The position numbers were made by a program, and so were the translations under genes. From Maribacter sp. PR1 (GTDB lineage: Bacteria; Bacteroidota; Bacteroidia; Flavobacteriales; Flavobacteriaceae), in contig NZ_JAQPCG010000001.1 in the NCBI RefSeq assembly GCF_028464145.1, positions 62,001 to 126,000 of the forward strand: a DNA stretch of 64,000 bases. Reading direction: 5' to 3'. Shown here in pieces: positions 36,682 through 47,125 of this stretch; position 1 is the first letter of the stretch, and every line of letters begins with the position of its first letter. The notes under the pieces were generated by a model. The model was not told where the DNA came from. It saw nothing but the letters and a program-made list of their open reading frames with translations, and ran no database searches.

Positions 36682-39047
36682 ATCGAATAGATATCGATAT
36701 ACTTATAGATAAGGCTTCCGAATGCATTGGCACCACTTGGCCCTTATATTCCTTTGTTACTTCCAACCCTTTGAGCGGGTATGAAAATAAGCCATTTTAC
36801 CAAGCAACGAAAGAGGCCAAGGATAATTTGGGTGCTACGATTTTCCCTAAAGTATCAGTTTATCGAAAAGCTTTGGAAAATGGCAATATTAGTATTTCTG
36901 AATTGAAGCAGTTACTGAAAGAAAAAGGGTATACAGCTTCGCCGGAGTCCTATCTGCAAATGATGGAATCACAAATTTCCCAAGAAATAGAGAATACCAG
37001 CAATACCCTAGATCGTTACATGGTAAAGTGGTTAGGTGCCTTTATGGACGAAGGTTTGGCAGAATGGCAAATGCCTTACAAATCCGAGGGATTTTACCAA
37101 GCATGGAGAAAACTAGCTCCTTTTGATGAAAGCTTAGGAGATGTAAGACTTAAAAATATTCCCAATACAAGTGAAGAAGCTCTTAAAATCGTTCTAAATA
37201 AATCAACCGAACAAGAAATTTTAGATGCCATTATGGTTCATATGGCTGCTTTACCCGGTTGGATAGGCTATATAAAACACAGAACAAAAAGTCTACCAAC
37301 GTGGCACAAAAATGCTCCTATTGCATTGAAGGATTATTTGGCCGTAAGATTTTGGATTTGTAAAAAAATCGGGTTGAATATATTTGAGCGTTCAACTGTT
37401 CGAAATACCGAATCCCAAATAACTGAATTGCAATATTTGTTTTTATCGGCCTGGGAGAAAAGTTGGCAAAACGAACTCGTTAAAACGCTGAAGGAATCAT
37501 CGATTAAACCTAATCAAAGTCAGTCGGGAACTACCCCTGATGCTCAAATGGTTTTCTGCATAGATACACGTTCGGAGTTGATTCGAAGACACGTGGAAAA
37601 CAAAGGTCATTACGAAACCTTTGGCTATGCCGGCTTCTTTGGTATCGCCATGGATTATCAAAATTCAAAGAATGGTATTGCGCAAAAATCTTGCCCACCA
37701 ATAGTGGACTCATGTTATACAGTCAATGAAATCCCTAAAAAGAATAAGGATGCGCAAAAGGAATCGTTAGACCGCAAAAACGAAGTGCGTACATTCTGGA
37801 CCTATTTTTTGAAACGAATGAAAAATATGTTGCCTTCAACCTTTGGTTTCGTGGAGGGTGCAGGTTTCTATTACGGAGTAAATTTATTTACACGGACACT
37901 CTTTTCAAAAACGATATATCGCTGGAATCACAAACAACGTAACACCTATGAAGAAACTTGCGAGCCTTCCATAAATACAAGCATTGCATCGGAAAAACAA
38001 GAACTTGCTATTCCATTGGCAGAAAAGACCGCTATAGTAAAATCCGCTTTTCAACTTATGGGTTGGAAGAACTTTGCTCCACTAGTCCTTTTTGTGGGGC
38101 ATGGGAGTCATTCTGCCAACAATCCTTTCGGCTCCAGTTTGGACTGTGGCGCATGTGCCGCTAGTCCAGGAAGGCACAACGCCAGAATGTTGGCAAAATT
38201 GGCAAACGAAAATGAGGTAAGGCAATTGCTTTTGGAACAACATAATATTAGAATTCCTAAAGGCACCTTGTTTATTGGCGCTGAGCATAATACTACAACT
38301 GACGAAATTGTACTTTTCGACTCCAATATACCTCAACAACATCATAAGGCTTTGAAAACTTTAAGGTCAAATTTGGAAAAAGCGCAACTGACCGCCACCC
38401 AAGAAAGACTTTGCTTATATAAGAACAGTATTCTTCAAGCACATATCAATGCCAGCAACTGGGGTGAAACCAGACCTGAATGGGGACTCGCCAAAAATGC
38501 AAGTTTTGTTATTGCCCCAAGAAAAATAACCAAAGAAAAAAACTTGGACGGTCGCTGTTTCCTTCATTCCTATGACTGGAAAATGGATCCAGAAGGAACT
38601 GCCTTAGAAGCTATTATGCAGGGTCCTATGGTAGTAACACAGTGGATCAATAACCACTATTATTTTGCTACCGTAGATAATGAAAAGTTCGGAGGGGGAA
38701 GCAAAACCACACATAACGTTACCGGTAAATTTGGCGTTGTCCAAGGAAACGGCGGAGATTTAAAAACGGGACTACCCTGGGAATCATTGTTCGATAAGAC
38801 AGAGGAACCATACCACCTCCCCTTAAGACTATCAGTAGTCGTCCATGCACCAAAATCACGGGTCGATAAAATTTTGGATAACAATACATCTCTAAAATCC
38901 CTTATTACTAACAAATGGCTTCATCTGATCATCATGGATCCAGAGGACCAAACGGAAACGTTGTGGGAACCGGCTGACAATAAGATAAAAACGGATCATT
39001 CTGAAAAAAATCGGAAGCATGAAAAATCAGAAGCAATAATGGCATGA
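36678..39047 (+). CDS. dabA: DAB inorganic-carbon transporter, soluble subunit DabA (DUF2309)
   Basis: 789 residues, the usual DUF2309 size. The beta-carbonic-anhydrase-like zinc site is complete: Cys294 and Asp296 in VFCIDTRSE, His475 in FVGHGSHS and Cys490 in SLDCGACAAS. The 15-residue His-Cys spacing equals that of Halothiobacillus DabA. It is peripheral to the membrane and pairs with DabB to convert CO2 to bicarbonate one way. It ends a four-gene operon with a strong terminator. It probably supplies bicarbonate for carboxylases in a non-photosynthetic cell. Confidence 0.92.
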   Translation: MNRIDIDILIDKASECIGTTWPLYSFVTSNPLSGYENKPFYQATKEAKDNLGATIFPKVSVYRKALENGNISISELKQLLKEKGYTASPESYLQMMESQISQEIENTSNTLDRYMVKWLGAFMDEGLAEWQMPYKSEGFYQAWRKLAPFDESLGDVRLKNIPNTSEEALKIVLNKSTEQEILDAIMVHMAALPGWIGYIKHRTKSLPTWHKNAPIALKDYLAVRFWICKKIGLNIFERSTVRNTESQITELQYLFLSAWEKSWQNELVKTLKESSIKPNQSQSGTTPDAQMVFCIDTRSELIRRHVENKGHYETFGYAGFFGIAMDYQNSKNGIAQKSCPPIVDSCYTVNEIPKKNKDAQKESLDRKNEVRTFWTYFLKRMKNMLPSTFGFVEGAGFYYGVNLFTRTLFSKTIYRWNHKQRNTYEETCEPSINTSIASEKQELAIPLAEKTAIVKSAFQLMGWKNFAPLVLFVGHGSHSANNPFGSSLDCGACAASPGRHNARMLAKLANENEVRQLLLEQHNIRIPKGTLFIGAEHNTTTDEIVLFDSNIPQQHHKALKTLRSNLEKAQLTATQERLCLYKNSILQAHINASNWGETRPEWGLAKNASFVIAPRKITKEKNLDGRCFLHSYDWKMDPEGTALEAIMQGPMVVTQWINNHYYFATVDNEKFGGGSKTTHNVTGKFGVVQGNGGDLKTGLPWESLFDKTEEPYHLPLRLSVVVHAPKSRVDKILDNNTSLKSLITNKWLHLIIMDPEDQTETLWEPADNKIKTDHSEKNRKHEKSEAIMA

Positions 39048-39117
39048 GTTTAATATTTATAATCAGAATCTTAAGCATTTGTATTAGCAAGTAAATCCAG
39101 CACCAAGTTTCTGTTCT

Positions 39118-39143
39118 AAAGCCACCTTTGAGGTGGCTTTTTT
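39118..39143 (+). terminator. Terminator of the dab operon
   Basis: Stem AAAGCCACCT / AGGTGGCTTT with TTG loop and a six-T run, 70 bases after the dabA stop. Confidence 0.88.
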
Positions 39144-39221
39144 GTCGACCAATAAAAAAGTAGAATATTATTTATATGATAAAAAGAATAGGAATAGTAT
39201 TTTAGAAATAAAAAATTTCAA

Positions 39222-39503
39222 ATGGCCGAAAAATCCATACTACGCACAATAATCGAACTGATTGAAGTTTTTTTTAACAGCTCGCAACACGTTAGACGTG
39301 AAAGAACTTGGCACCAACATGTAGTACCTTATGAAAAAGATTGGGCGGTACGGCGAGAAGGAAACAAAAGAATTACGAGCAAACACAGGAAACAGAGTAC
39401 GGCAATAAATAAGGCTAAACTAATTGCAAAGAAGTATAAGGCAGATGTTATCATACACCGTGAAAATGGTGAGATTAGAGACCGTATAAGCTATGATGAT
39501 TAA
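39222..39503 (+). CDS. DUF2188 protein
   Basis: 93 residues. The tail (TWHQHVVPYEKDWAVRREGNKRITSKHRKQSTAINKAKLIAKKYKADVIIHRENGEIRDRISY) is a typical DUF2188 domain: a short strand, then a helix and a strand with basic faces. A N-terminal amphipathic segment precedes it. The role is not known; the basic charge would suit nucleic-acid binding. It stands alone between the dab terminator and the efflux operon. Confidence 0.8.
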   Translation: MAEKSILRTIIELIEVFFNSSQHVRRERTWHQHVVPYEKDWAVRREGNKRITSKHRKQSTAINKAKLIAKKYKADVIIHRENGEIRDRISYDD

Positions 39504-39666
39504 AAGATCAGAAAAGAAGAAACCAATATCCAAACATTAGCGATAAGAAGTTTAGTGCGCTTTATACATGTAATGATTAACTCATTTCGCCAATCCCTAT
39601 ACACAACCTTCATTTTTATGTTTTTGTTAATACTCATTTTCCTGTAAATGCACTATTTTACTGGAT

Positions 39667-41118
39667 ATGGTACCATTACCAAAACCAACTTTCTACAACC
39701 CTATGATAAATCTACCTTTTAAATCAAAAGGTCTTATTCACATATATTTATATATTTTCATTTTACTATTCCTATTAACTATAGGTTGTTCGCCAAAATA
39801 TACGAACACCTCCCTACCCATTGAAAATATTCAGGACTTTTCAGTGACAGGAAATCAACCGTTAGAGGAGAAATGGTGGACTGTTTTTAAAGATGAAAAC
39901 TTAAATACATTAATGGATAGCGCCATGCAATCCAATATGAACCTCGCTGCTGTTTGGCAACAATTTATAGCTTCCAAAGCGGTGGTAAGAGGTCAAGCTG
40001 CCAATAAGTGGCCACAGATAGATGCTTCCGCGCAAACTGCCCGTAATTTTCCTGAACCCGATTTTGTGGGTGGAGAGAATACGCAATTGGGATTGTCCAC
40101 ATCTTATGAAGTAGATTTATGGGGTAGAATACGAACTTCTGTTCAGGCAGAAAAGCTACGTGCAGAGGCCAGTCTTTTCGACTACCGGACAGCGGCAATA
40201 ACCCTTTCCTCAGAAATAGCATCTACATGGTATCAACTTCTAGTGGCCAAAAAACAATTGCAAATTACCGAGGAGCAGATTGGAGTTAATGAGGATATTA
40301 TTAAACTCATTCGTTCTAGATTTGTTGGTGGACAAATTAGGGCTGTAGATATACTAAGGCAGGCTCAGCTATTAGAGAGCACCAAGGAACAACGGATTAT
40401 ATTTCAAACAAATGTACAGATTTTAGAAAATCAATTGGCAGTTCTTTTGGGTAGACAGCCACAGGACACTTTAAATCTTGAATCTCAAGATTTACCTACT
40501 TTACCTGAGCTACCGGAAACTGGACTACCACTAGAATTAGTGCGTCGCAGACCGGACATACAACAATCCTATGCGCAATTATTAGCGGCCGATCGCGATA
40601 TGGCATCTGCCGTTAAAAGTAAATATCCTAGACTTTCGCTGTCTGCTCGGGGCCAGTTGCGTTCCAATAATTTTGACAACCTATTTAAAAACTGGGCGTA
40701 CTCCATCGCGGGAAGTTTATTGGCCCCTTTATTTTACGGCGGACAACTAAGTGCCGAGGTCGATAGAACGGAAGCCATAAAGCAACAACGGCTGTATCAA
40801 TATGGTCAAACGACCCTGATTGCCTTTCAAGAAGTAGAAAATGCTATGGTACGGGACCAAATGCAGAAGCAGCGACTCGAGAATATTAAGCGACAATTAG
40901 AATTGGCAGAAAAAAGTAATAAACAATTACGGGTTGAATTTTTGAATGGTTTTAGTCCCTATTTGGATGTCCTAATAGGACTGGACGCTGAACAACAGTT
41001 GAGAAGGGATTACCTAGACGCACAATTACAAAAAATACAGATTCGAATAAACCTGCATCGGGCTTTGGCCGGAAGCTTTGAAACGAACAGAGAATTAGAA
41101 ATGGAAAAAACACAATAA
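39667..41118 (+). CDS. RND efflux outer-membrane lipoprotein (NodT/OprM family)
   Basis: 483 residues from ATG 39667; ATG 39703 (MINLPFKSKGLIHIYLY) is an equally good start. A lipobox LLTIGC precedes the mature start. Two OEP repeats are clear: LMDSAMQSNMNLAAVWQQFIASKAVVRGQAANKWPQIDAS and LPLELVRRRPDIQQSYAQLLAADRDMASAVKSKYPRLSLSA, with the YEVDLWGRIR motif. It forms the exit channel of the efflux pump encoded by the next two genes. Confidence 0.9.
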   Translation: MVPLPKPTFYNPMINLPFKSKGLIHIYLYIFILLFLLTIGCSPKYTNTSLPIENIQDFSVTGNQPLEEKWWTVFKDENLNTLMDSAMQSNMNLAAVWQQFIASKAVVRGQAANKWPQIDASAQTARNFPEPDFVGGENTQLGLSTSYEVDLWGRIRTSVQAEKLRAEASLFDYRTAAITLSSEIASTWYQLLVAKKQLQITEEQIGVNEDIIKLIRSRFVGGQIRAVDILRQAQLLESTKEQRIIFQTNVQILENQLAVLLGRQPQDTLNLESQDLPTLPELPETGLPLELVRRRPDIQQSYAQLLAADRDMASAVKSKYPRLSLSARGQLRSNNFDNLFKNWAYSIAGSLLAPLFYGGQLSAEVDRTEAIKQQRLYQYGQTTLIAFQEVENAMVRDQMQKQRLENIKRQLELAEKSNKQLRVEFLNGFSPYLDVLIGLDAEQQLRRDYLDAQLQKIQIRINLHRALAGSFETNRELEMEKTQ

Positions 41119-41120
41119 AA

Positions 41121-42326
41121 ATGACCAATAAAAAAATACTATGGATTTGTTTGGGGATTATATTGGCAGGTATTGCCATAACTACCCTAATATTTTCTAC
41201 GGAACCCGAGGCAAAGACTGAGGGAGCGACCGTGGAAACAGCAATGTTGGTCGATGTTACAGAGGTGAAAGAAGGTACTTTTGAACCGGTAATTGTCGCA
41301 ACGGGTACTGTTCAACCCGTTGAGGACGTACTTTTGAGTCCATTGGTTTCTGGTCAAATTATTAGACGTGACCCTGCGTTTACACCTGGTGGTTTTGTAA
41401 AAAAGAATGAAGTTTTGTTACAAATAGATCCTTCGGACTATAGGAACACCTTAGACCTACGCAAGAGTGAGTTGATGCAATCGCAAACCACTTTAGATAC
41501 AGAAATGGGACGGCAACAAATTGCATCTCAAGACCTTCAACTAATCGTGGATGATTCGCTTTTTGGTAGTAACCCACTCTCCGAAGAAGAGCGACAACTA
41601 GTTCTTAGAAAACCTCAGCTTAGTGCCGTGAAGGCTACCATAGAAGCCTCTAAAGCTTCCATGAAGCAGGCGCAGTTAAACTTAGAAAGAACAACGATAA
41701 GAGCTCCCTTTGACGCTCACATCTTAACTCAAAACGTTACTACAGGTTCACAAGTATCTCAAGGGGATAATTTGGGACGTATCGTAGGAACCGATTATTA
41801 TTGGGTGAATGCCACCGTTCCGGTGTCCAAATTACAATGGTTAAAATTTCCTCAGGATAATTCAGAAAAAGGTTCTCCCGTGCGAATAGAAAATTCGACA
41901 ACCTGGCCCAAAGGTACTTTTAGACAAGGATATTTAGACAGGCAAATTGGCGCCCTGGATGGACAAACAAGATTAGCTCGTGTCTTGGTAAGAGTAGAAG
42001 ATCCATTAGCACAAAATGATACAATTCAAAATAAACCCAAACTAATTATTGGGTCTTTTGTAGAGGTATTTATCAATGCATCTCCCATCAAAAACGTTGT
42101 ACGCCTGAATAAAGACCATATAAGGAGTAGTGAAACGGTCTGGGTAATGAAAGATGATAAATTAGAAATTAGACAAGTAGATATTTCTTTGACCGATGAT
42201 GAATATGCCTATATCTCCTCTGGATTGGAAAATGGCGATAAGGTGGTTACTACTGATTTAAGCACCGTGAGCAATGGCATAGGATTACGTACCGAAGGAA
42301 GCAGCACTCCAGAAACAACAGAATAA
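41121..42326 (+). CDS. RND efflux membrane-fusion protein
   Basis: 401 residues with an N-terminal signal anchor (KILWICLGIILAGIAITTLIF). The lipoyl-like halves VIVATGTVQPVEDVLLSPLVSGQI and TTIRAPFDAHILTQNVTTGSQVSQGDNLGRI flank a coiled-coil hairpin, then a beta barrel. It bridges the outer-membrane channel and the inner-membrane pump. It starts two bases after the channel gene stop. Confidence 0.9.
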   Translation: MTNKKILWICLGIILAGIAITTLIFSTEPEAKTEGATVETAMLVDVTEVKEGTFEPVIVATGTVQPVEDVLLSPLVSGQIIRRDPAFTPGGFVKKNEVLLQIDPSDYRNTLDLRKSELMQSQTTLDTEMGRQQIASQDLQLIVDDSLFGSNPLSEEERQLVLRKPQLSAVKATIEASKASMKQAQLNLERTTIRAPFDAHILTQNVTTGSQVSQGDNLGRIVGTDYYWVNATVPVSKLQWLKFPQDNSEKGSPVRIENSTTWPKGTFRQGYLDRQIGALDGQTRLARVLVRVEDPLAQNDTIQNKPKLIIGSFVEVFINASPIKNVVRLNKDHIRSSETVWVMKDDKLEIRQVDISLTDDEYAYISSGLENGDKVVTTDLSTVSNGIGLRTEGSSTPETTE

Positions 42327-42332
42327 AAACGC

Positions 42333-45300
42333 ATGGAAGAAAAAGAAAAGTTGAATGAAAGTAGTACCAGAAAAGAAGGAGCCATTGCCTACATGGCCCG
42401 CAATTCGATTGCTACAAACCTTTTAATGTTATTGTTATTGGGTGGTGGTATTTTTACCATGTATACCATCCAGAAAGAAGTTTTTCCAGAATTTCAGCTA
42501 GACTTCGTCGAAGTTTCCGTGGCCTATCCAGGAGCATCTCCCGCCGAGGTTGAACAGGGTATTTTACAACCTGTTGAGGAGGCCGTAAGAGGAGTCAATG
42601 GAATTAAGGAAATAGTTTCCGAAGCTGGCGAGGGTTCGGGACAAGTTACTATAGAATTAGTGGCCGGGACCGAAAGAATGAAGGCGTTTCAAGATATTGA
42701 CCAAGCTATCAACCGAATTAGAACCTTCCCTGATGACATAGAAGAACCCGAAGTCGCTCTTCAGAACCGGCAAAGGGACGTAATCCAAATCGGACTTTAT
42801 GGAAGTGCGGACATTTGGACGCTAAGACAACTTGCAGAACGCCTAAGGACCATATTACTAAACAACCCACAAATTACCCAAGTAGAACTGGGAAACGTTC
42901 CCGAATACGAGACACGTATTGAAGTCCCAAAAAGCAATCTTCAGAAATACAACCTGACCTTAGGGCAAATTGCAAACATCATACAACAAAGTAGTAACGA
43001 TGTGCCAGCAGGGGCCGTACAGACGCAAAGTGGGGAAATTTTGCTGCGTATGCAAGAAAGAAAACAATGGGCAGAAGAATATGGTAATATTACCGTTGTT
43101 TCTTCCACGGATGGGGCTAATCTCTTATTAAAGGATATTGCTACAATTACGGACGGATTTGAGGAAGTTGGTTTTCACGGCCAATTTAATCAAGAAAATT
43201 ATGTAGAGCTCAGAATATTTAGAATTGGAGACCAATCCCCATTAAAAATTGCCGAAGCTGTTCAGGGAATATTAGACGATTTCCAAATGCCTCCAGGGAT
43301 AAAATACAGAACAGACAGTAACAGGGCCGCTGATTACAAGGAGCGTCTGTCCTTATTAACGGAGAACGGCGTTTTGGCCATCCTAATCGTATTGGTCATT
43401 TTAACCTTGTTCTTGGAATACAGACTGGCATTTTGGGTTATGATGGGAATGACTGTATCCTTTATCGGAGGGATGATTTTACTACCGCTTATTGGTATAA
43501 GTGTCAATATGATTTCTATGTTCGGATTTCTTGTGGTGCTGGGTATTGTAGTGGATGATGCCATCGTCGTAGGGGAAAACGTATATGAATATAGACAGAA
43601 AGGCTTAAGTCCAATGCAAGCGGCCATAGCGGGAACAAAGGATGTTTCCCTTCCGGTTACCTTCAGTATTGTAACCACCATTATTGCATTTGTTCCCTTG
43701 CTATTTATGCCAGGCGAAACCGGTAAATTCTGGCAACCTTTACCAGCGGTGGTTATCGTAATTCTTTCTGTGTCCCTAGTGGAAGCACTTTTTATACTTC
43801 CCTCGCACCTTGCCCATCTTAAAAAAGAAAAGAACAAGAAGAAAAACAAATGGGTCCGTAAATTGGAAGGTTGGCAAGGTTCCTTTGCTAAGAGTTTCGA
43901 CGGTTTTATTGAAAATAGGTACAGACCTGTTTTAGATAAATGCCTACAATACAGATATATAACGCTCAGTGCCGCGGTAACGCTTTTATTGATCGTTGGA
44001 GGTTATGGATATAGTGGTCATATGGGAATGATTATGATGCCAGAGGTTGCTGCCGACGAAATAGAATGTGGTGTTCGCTTACCTGTAGGAACAACTCCAG
44101 ATCAGGCAGCAAAGGTTGCCTATGAAATTTCGAATGCCACACAGCGTATGTTTGAAGAACATGACTTGTATGAGGTTGCCGAAGGGATTAAGACCAATGT
44201 AAGGGGGCAAAACTTCATCGATGTGGAAATAGTAATGTTGCCACCCGATCAGCGTGATATAACCGCCGGTGAAATGATTGCCTTATGGCGTGATAACATT
44301 GGTGACATACAGGGAGTGGATCAAATAACATTTGAGGCAGAACGTGGACCCGGAGGCGCAAGGCAGGCCATAAGTGTGGATTTGAGTCACTCCGATATCG
44401 ATGTTCTCGAACGTGCAAGTTCTGCTTTTGTAGATAGGATGAAATCTTTTTCCAATACACGGGACGTTACGGATAATTATAACAAAGGAAAGCTGCAATA
44501 CGACTTTAAGTTATTACCACAAGGTAGAAATCTTGGACTTACCTCCGATGAAATTGGAAGACAGGTACGCGATGGATTCTTCGGGGCATTAGCCATGCGT
44601 CAATTACGAGGAATGAACGAAATAGAAGTACGCGTAAAATTACCATTGGAAGAACGTAAGGATATTAAAAATCTAGAGGATTTTCTTATTCGTACCTCGG
44701 ATGGTATAGAAGTACCCTTAATGGATGTGGTAGAGGTGGAACAGCGTGAAGCCTTTACCAGTATTAACCGCAGGGACGGAAGAAGAGTAGTAAATGTAGG
44801 TATGGATGTAGAACCGGCAAATTCCGTAAGTCGGGTACTGGCCTCCATGCAAGAAGAAGTACTACCTCAACTGAGAAGTGATTTTCCAGGTATAACTTGG
44901 ACTTTTGAAGGAAGTCAGGCAGATATGCGAGAAAGTACAAATACCTTAAAAGCAGGTTTCAGTATTGCCATGATATTAATTTATGCCCTATTGGCCATTG
45001 CTTTTACTAGCTATACCCAGCCCTTAATCGTGATGACAGCAATACCTTTTGGAATTGTCGGGGCTGTTATTGGTCATATCCTATTGGGTTACGACCTTTC
45101 CTTAGTGAGTTTAATGGGGGTTATTGCCCTCTCTGGTGTAGTGGTGAATGATTCCCTAATCATGATTGATTATGCTAATAAACGGCGAATTGCCGGCGAC
45201 TCCATTTACGAATCTATCCATGAGGCAGGATTGCGCAGATTTAGACCTATTATACTAACCACGATGACGACATTTGGTGGGTTAGCTCCAATTATACTGG

Positions 45301-45479
45301 AAACTTCCAGCCAAGCTTTTTATCTTATCCCGATGGCCATTTCATTAGGGTTTGGAATTGTATTTGCAACAACGATAATTCTGGTAATTGTCCCCTGTTT
45401 GTATTTAATTTTAGAGGATATAAAACTTCTTAAAAAGAAAGGACGAACTGTACAACGGGTCGATGTCCTTGAAGCATAG
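42333..45479 (+). CDS. RND efflux permease (AcrB/MMPL-like)
   Basis: 1048 residues with 12 helices and two large periplasmic loops. The helix-4 motif [17 protein letters not shown] has the paired Asp of proton relay, and the second half repeats [18 protein letters not shown]. The early [43 protein letters not shown] is diagnostic. It pumps lipophilic compounds or drugs using the proton gradient. The substrate is unknown. It begins six bases after the fusion-protein stop. Confidence 0.93.
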   Translation: MEEKEKLNESSTRKEGAIAYMARNSIATNLLMLLLLGGGIFTMYTIQKEVFPEFQLDFVEVSVAYPGASPAEVEQGILQPVEEAVRGVNGIKEIVSEAGEGSGQVTIELVAGTERMKAFQDIDQAINRIRTFPDDIEEPEVALQNRQRDVIQIGLYGSADIWTLRQLAERLRTILLNNPQITQVELGNVPEYETRIEVPKSNLQKYNLTLGQIANIIQQSSNDVPAGAVQTQSGEILLRMQERKQWAEEYGNITVVSSTDGANLLLKDIATITDGFEEVGFHGQFNQENYVELRIFRIGDQSPLKIAEAVQGILDDFQMPPGIKYRTDSNRAADYKERLSLLTENGVLAILIVLVILTLFLEYRLAFWVMMGMTVSFIGGMILLPLIGISVNMISMFGFLVVLGIVVDDAIVVGENVYEYRQKGLSPMQAAIAGTKDVSLPVTFSIVTTIIAFVPLLFMPGETGKFWQPLPAVVIVILSVSLVEALFILPSHLAHLKKEKNKKKNKWVRKLEGWQGSFAKSFDGFIENRYRPVLDKCLQYRYITLSAAVTLLLIVGGYGYSGHMGMIMMPEVAADEIECGVRLPVGTTPDQAAKVAYEISNATQRMFEEHDLYEVAEGIKTNVRGQNFIDVEIVMLPPDQRDITAGEMIALWRDNIGDIQGVDQITFEAERGPGGARQAISVDLSHSDIDVLERASSAFVDRMKSFSNTRDVTDNYNKGKLQYDFKLLPQGRNLGLTSDEIGRQVRDGFFGALAMRQLRGMNEIEVRVKLPLEERKDIKNLEDFLIRTSDGIEVPLMDVVEVEQREAFTSINRRDGRRVVNVGMDVEPANSVSRVLASMQEEVLPQLRSDFPGITWTFEGSQADMRESTNTLKAGFSIAMILIYALLAIAFTSYTQPLIVMTAIPFGIVGAVIGHILLGYDLSLVSLMGVIALSGVVVNDSLIMIDYANKRRIAGDSIYESIHEAGLRRFRPIILTTMTTFGGLAPIILETSSQAFYLIPMAISLGFGIVFATTIILVIVPCLYLILEDIKLLKKKGRTVQRVDVLEA

Positions 45480-45564
45480 GCAATGCTGTTTTGCTACAAA
45501 TTATAAGCGTTACAATTATTGGCTTTTGAATTACTAAAATTCAAGAACTTCCAATACATTGTAA

Positions 45565-45975
45565 ATGAACGCAAAAACGCATAGCATGGATAAAGAAGAA
45601 TTATTGGGAAAGGAATTGAGTAATTTATATGCCATTTCTAAGCAGGTAAATAACTTTTTTAATGATAGTGACATCAGTTTTCTTTCAGAAAGAAGAAAGG
45701 GAATTTTGGCCAATTATTTAAAGTTAAGCTGTAAAAACGAAATAGAAATAGCAGAAACACTTAGAGGCATCAGCGTGAATCCAGGAAATACTACAGATTC
45801 CATAGTTGATGAAATTACTGATAATCTACAAGAAATCATTTCACAGAACGACTTCAAAAAGGATTCCAAGGAAATGTCCTATATGATGTCTTTAAATAGA
45901 TTGATGAGCTATCACGTTGCCAATATCGAAAACGTTAGGTTCTTACTACAAAACGTAGAACTCAAGAACCTGTAA
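45565..45975 (+). CDS. Helical protein, possibly DUF892/YciE-like
   Basis: 136 residues, all helical, no export signal. Start either ATG 45565 or 45586. KEELLGKELSNLYAISKQVNNF resembles the DUF892 opening, and the final MSLNRLMSYHVANIENVRFLLQNV resembles its closing helix. The middle is shorter than in YciE/YciF proteins (about 165 residues) and the metal-ligand set is not obvious. The ferritin-like call is tentative. It is separate from the efflux operon by 85 bases. Confidence 0.6.
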   Translation: MNAKTHSMDKEELLGKELSNLYAISKQVNNFFNDSDISFLSERRKGILANYLKLSCKNEIEIAETLRGISVNPGNTTDSIVDEITDNLQEIISQNDFKKDSKEMSYMMSLNRLMSYHVANIENVRFLLQNVELKNL

Positions 45976-46002
45976 ATTCCATTTTACAAATTGATAATCA
46001 GG

Positions 46003-47031
46003 TTATAAATATCCCTCGATGTTCTCCTTAGTAAGGATGTCGATAGGTAATAATTTAGTCTTGGGTATTTCACGTCCGTACAATAAGTATTCTGCCAGGA
46101 AAGACACTCCGTAATACCCCTGAAGTTTTGGATTCTGATTTAAAAGAATATCAATGGTACCTTCTTGTATCAATTTGATGTTCTCAGGAATCAAATCATA
46201 ACCGATTACCTTTAACCGTGGATGTAATTTCAAAAACTTAGCTATTAAATGTGTTTTTGAATTTGTAATATATACGCCGTGTACGGATTTTAGTTTTTCG
46301 GAAATGGTCTTCGAATTTAAGGCTTTAAAATATAAAATATCAATAGTCGTCTTTGGGTCATTCTCTTTAAGGTAATCGATGAACCCTTTCTCCTTCTCCT
46401 TAACATGTGTTAGGTTTTCTATCTTACCGTCAAAATTTAAAATCAGTAATCTTCTATCTTCTGTAGAAGAATCCGTCATCATATTCATTAAAAAGCCAGC
46501 GGTACGTCCACTTTGGTAGTAATCCTGACCAATAAAAGAATTATAATTAACACTTTCTATTGGGGAATTCAACAAAACATAAGGAATACTTTTCGTTTCA
46601 AGTTCCAGATACAAATCGAAGCAATTATTCGTATAGTAGGGTACAATAATTAAAGCATCTGGCCTATTTTCAATTACAGATTGAAAGCTATCATAATATT
46701 CTTCCTTAGAGACACCCAACTTGTAATTATCAACCCTCACACCAAAAGATTCCATTTCTTTAGAAGCTTCGGCGATACCCTGATTCATTTGCATCCAGTA
46801 TAAATCACTTTCGTCATCTGGTATTAGAATCGCTATCGTATACCTCCTATGGTTCTTTAAAGACCTAGCTATCAAATTGGGTGTATAGTCAATCTTATTC
46901 AGTACCTCCTCTATCTTTTTTCTAGCCTTTTCAGAAACTTTCCCCCTATTATTCAAAACACGATCTACAGTACCTCGGGATACACTTGCTAAATTGGCTA
47001 TATCCTTAATAGTATAGTTTTTTTTATCCAT
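46003..47031 (-). CDS. LacI-family transcriptional regulator
   Basis: 342 residues. The N-terminal helix-turn-helix and hinge (TIKDIANLASVSRGTVDRVLNNRGKVSEKARKKIEEVLNKIDYTPNLIARSLK) is typical. A periplasmic-binding-like sugar domain follows (about 65-340, YTIAILIPDDESDLYWMQMNQGI). It probably represses or activates the adjacent oxidoreductase and kinase genes in response to a sugar. It lies 94 bases downstream of the oxidoreductase on the same strand. An operator candidate lies upstream of the kinase. Confidence 0.9.
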   Translation of the reverse strand: MDKKNYTIKDIANLASVSRGTVDRVLNNRGKVSEKARKKIEEVLNKIDYTPNLIARSLKNHRRYTIAILIPDDESDLYWMQMNQGIAEASKEMESFGVRVDNYKLGVSKEEYYDSFQSVIENRPDALIIVPYYTNNCFDLYLELETKSIPYVLLNSPIESVNYNSFIGQDYYQSGRTAGFLMNMMTDSSTEDRRLLILNFDGKIENLTHVKEKEKGFIDYLKENDPKTTIDILYFKALNSKTISEKLKSVHGVYITNSKTHLIAKFLKLHPRLKVIGYDLIPENIKLIQEGTIDILLNQNPKLQGYYGVSFLAEYLLYGREIPKTKLLPIDILTKENIEGYL

Positions 47032-47125
47032 TTTTTCTATTTGAGGACAGGGGGTATTGGTTTATGTAAATGGAACAAATAAGTCAACTTTAAAGAATAT
47101 TGCTTTTCTAGAGTTGAAATAAAAG

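Noticed and set aside
43334..43849. 171-codon minus-strand frame within the RND permease gene
   Set aside because: Antisense to the membrane region of a clear RND pump; its Ile/Thr-rich sequence reflects the opposite helices.
45967..46015. AACCTG...CAGGTT with inner TGTAAA...TTTACA as a bidirectional terminator
   Set aside because: The arms are short and interrupted and lack T tracts; could be chance in AT-rich sequence.
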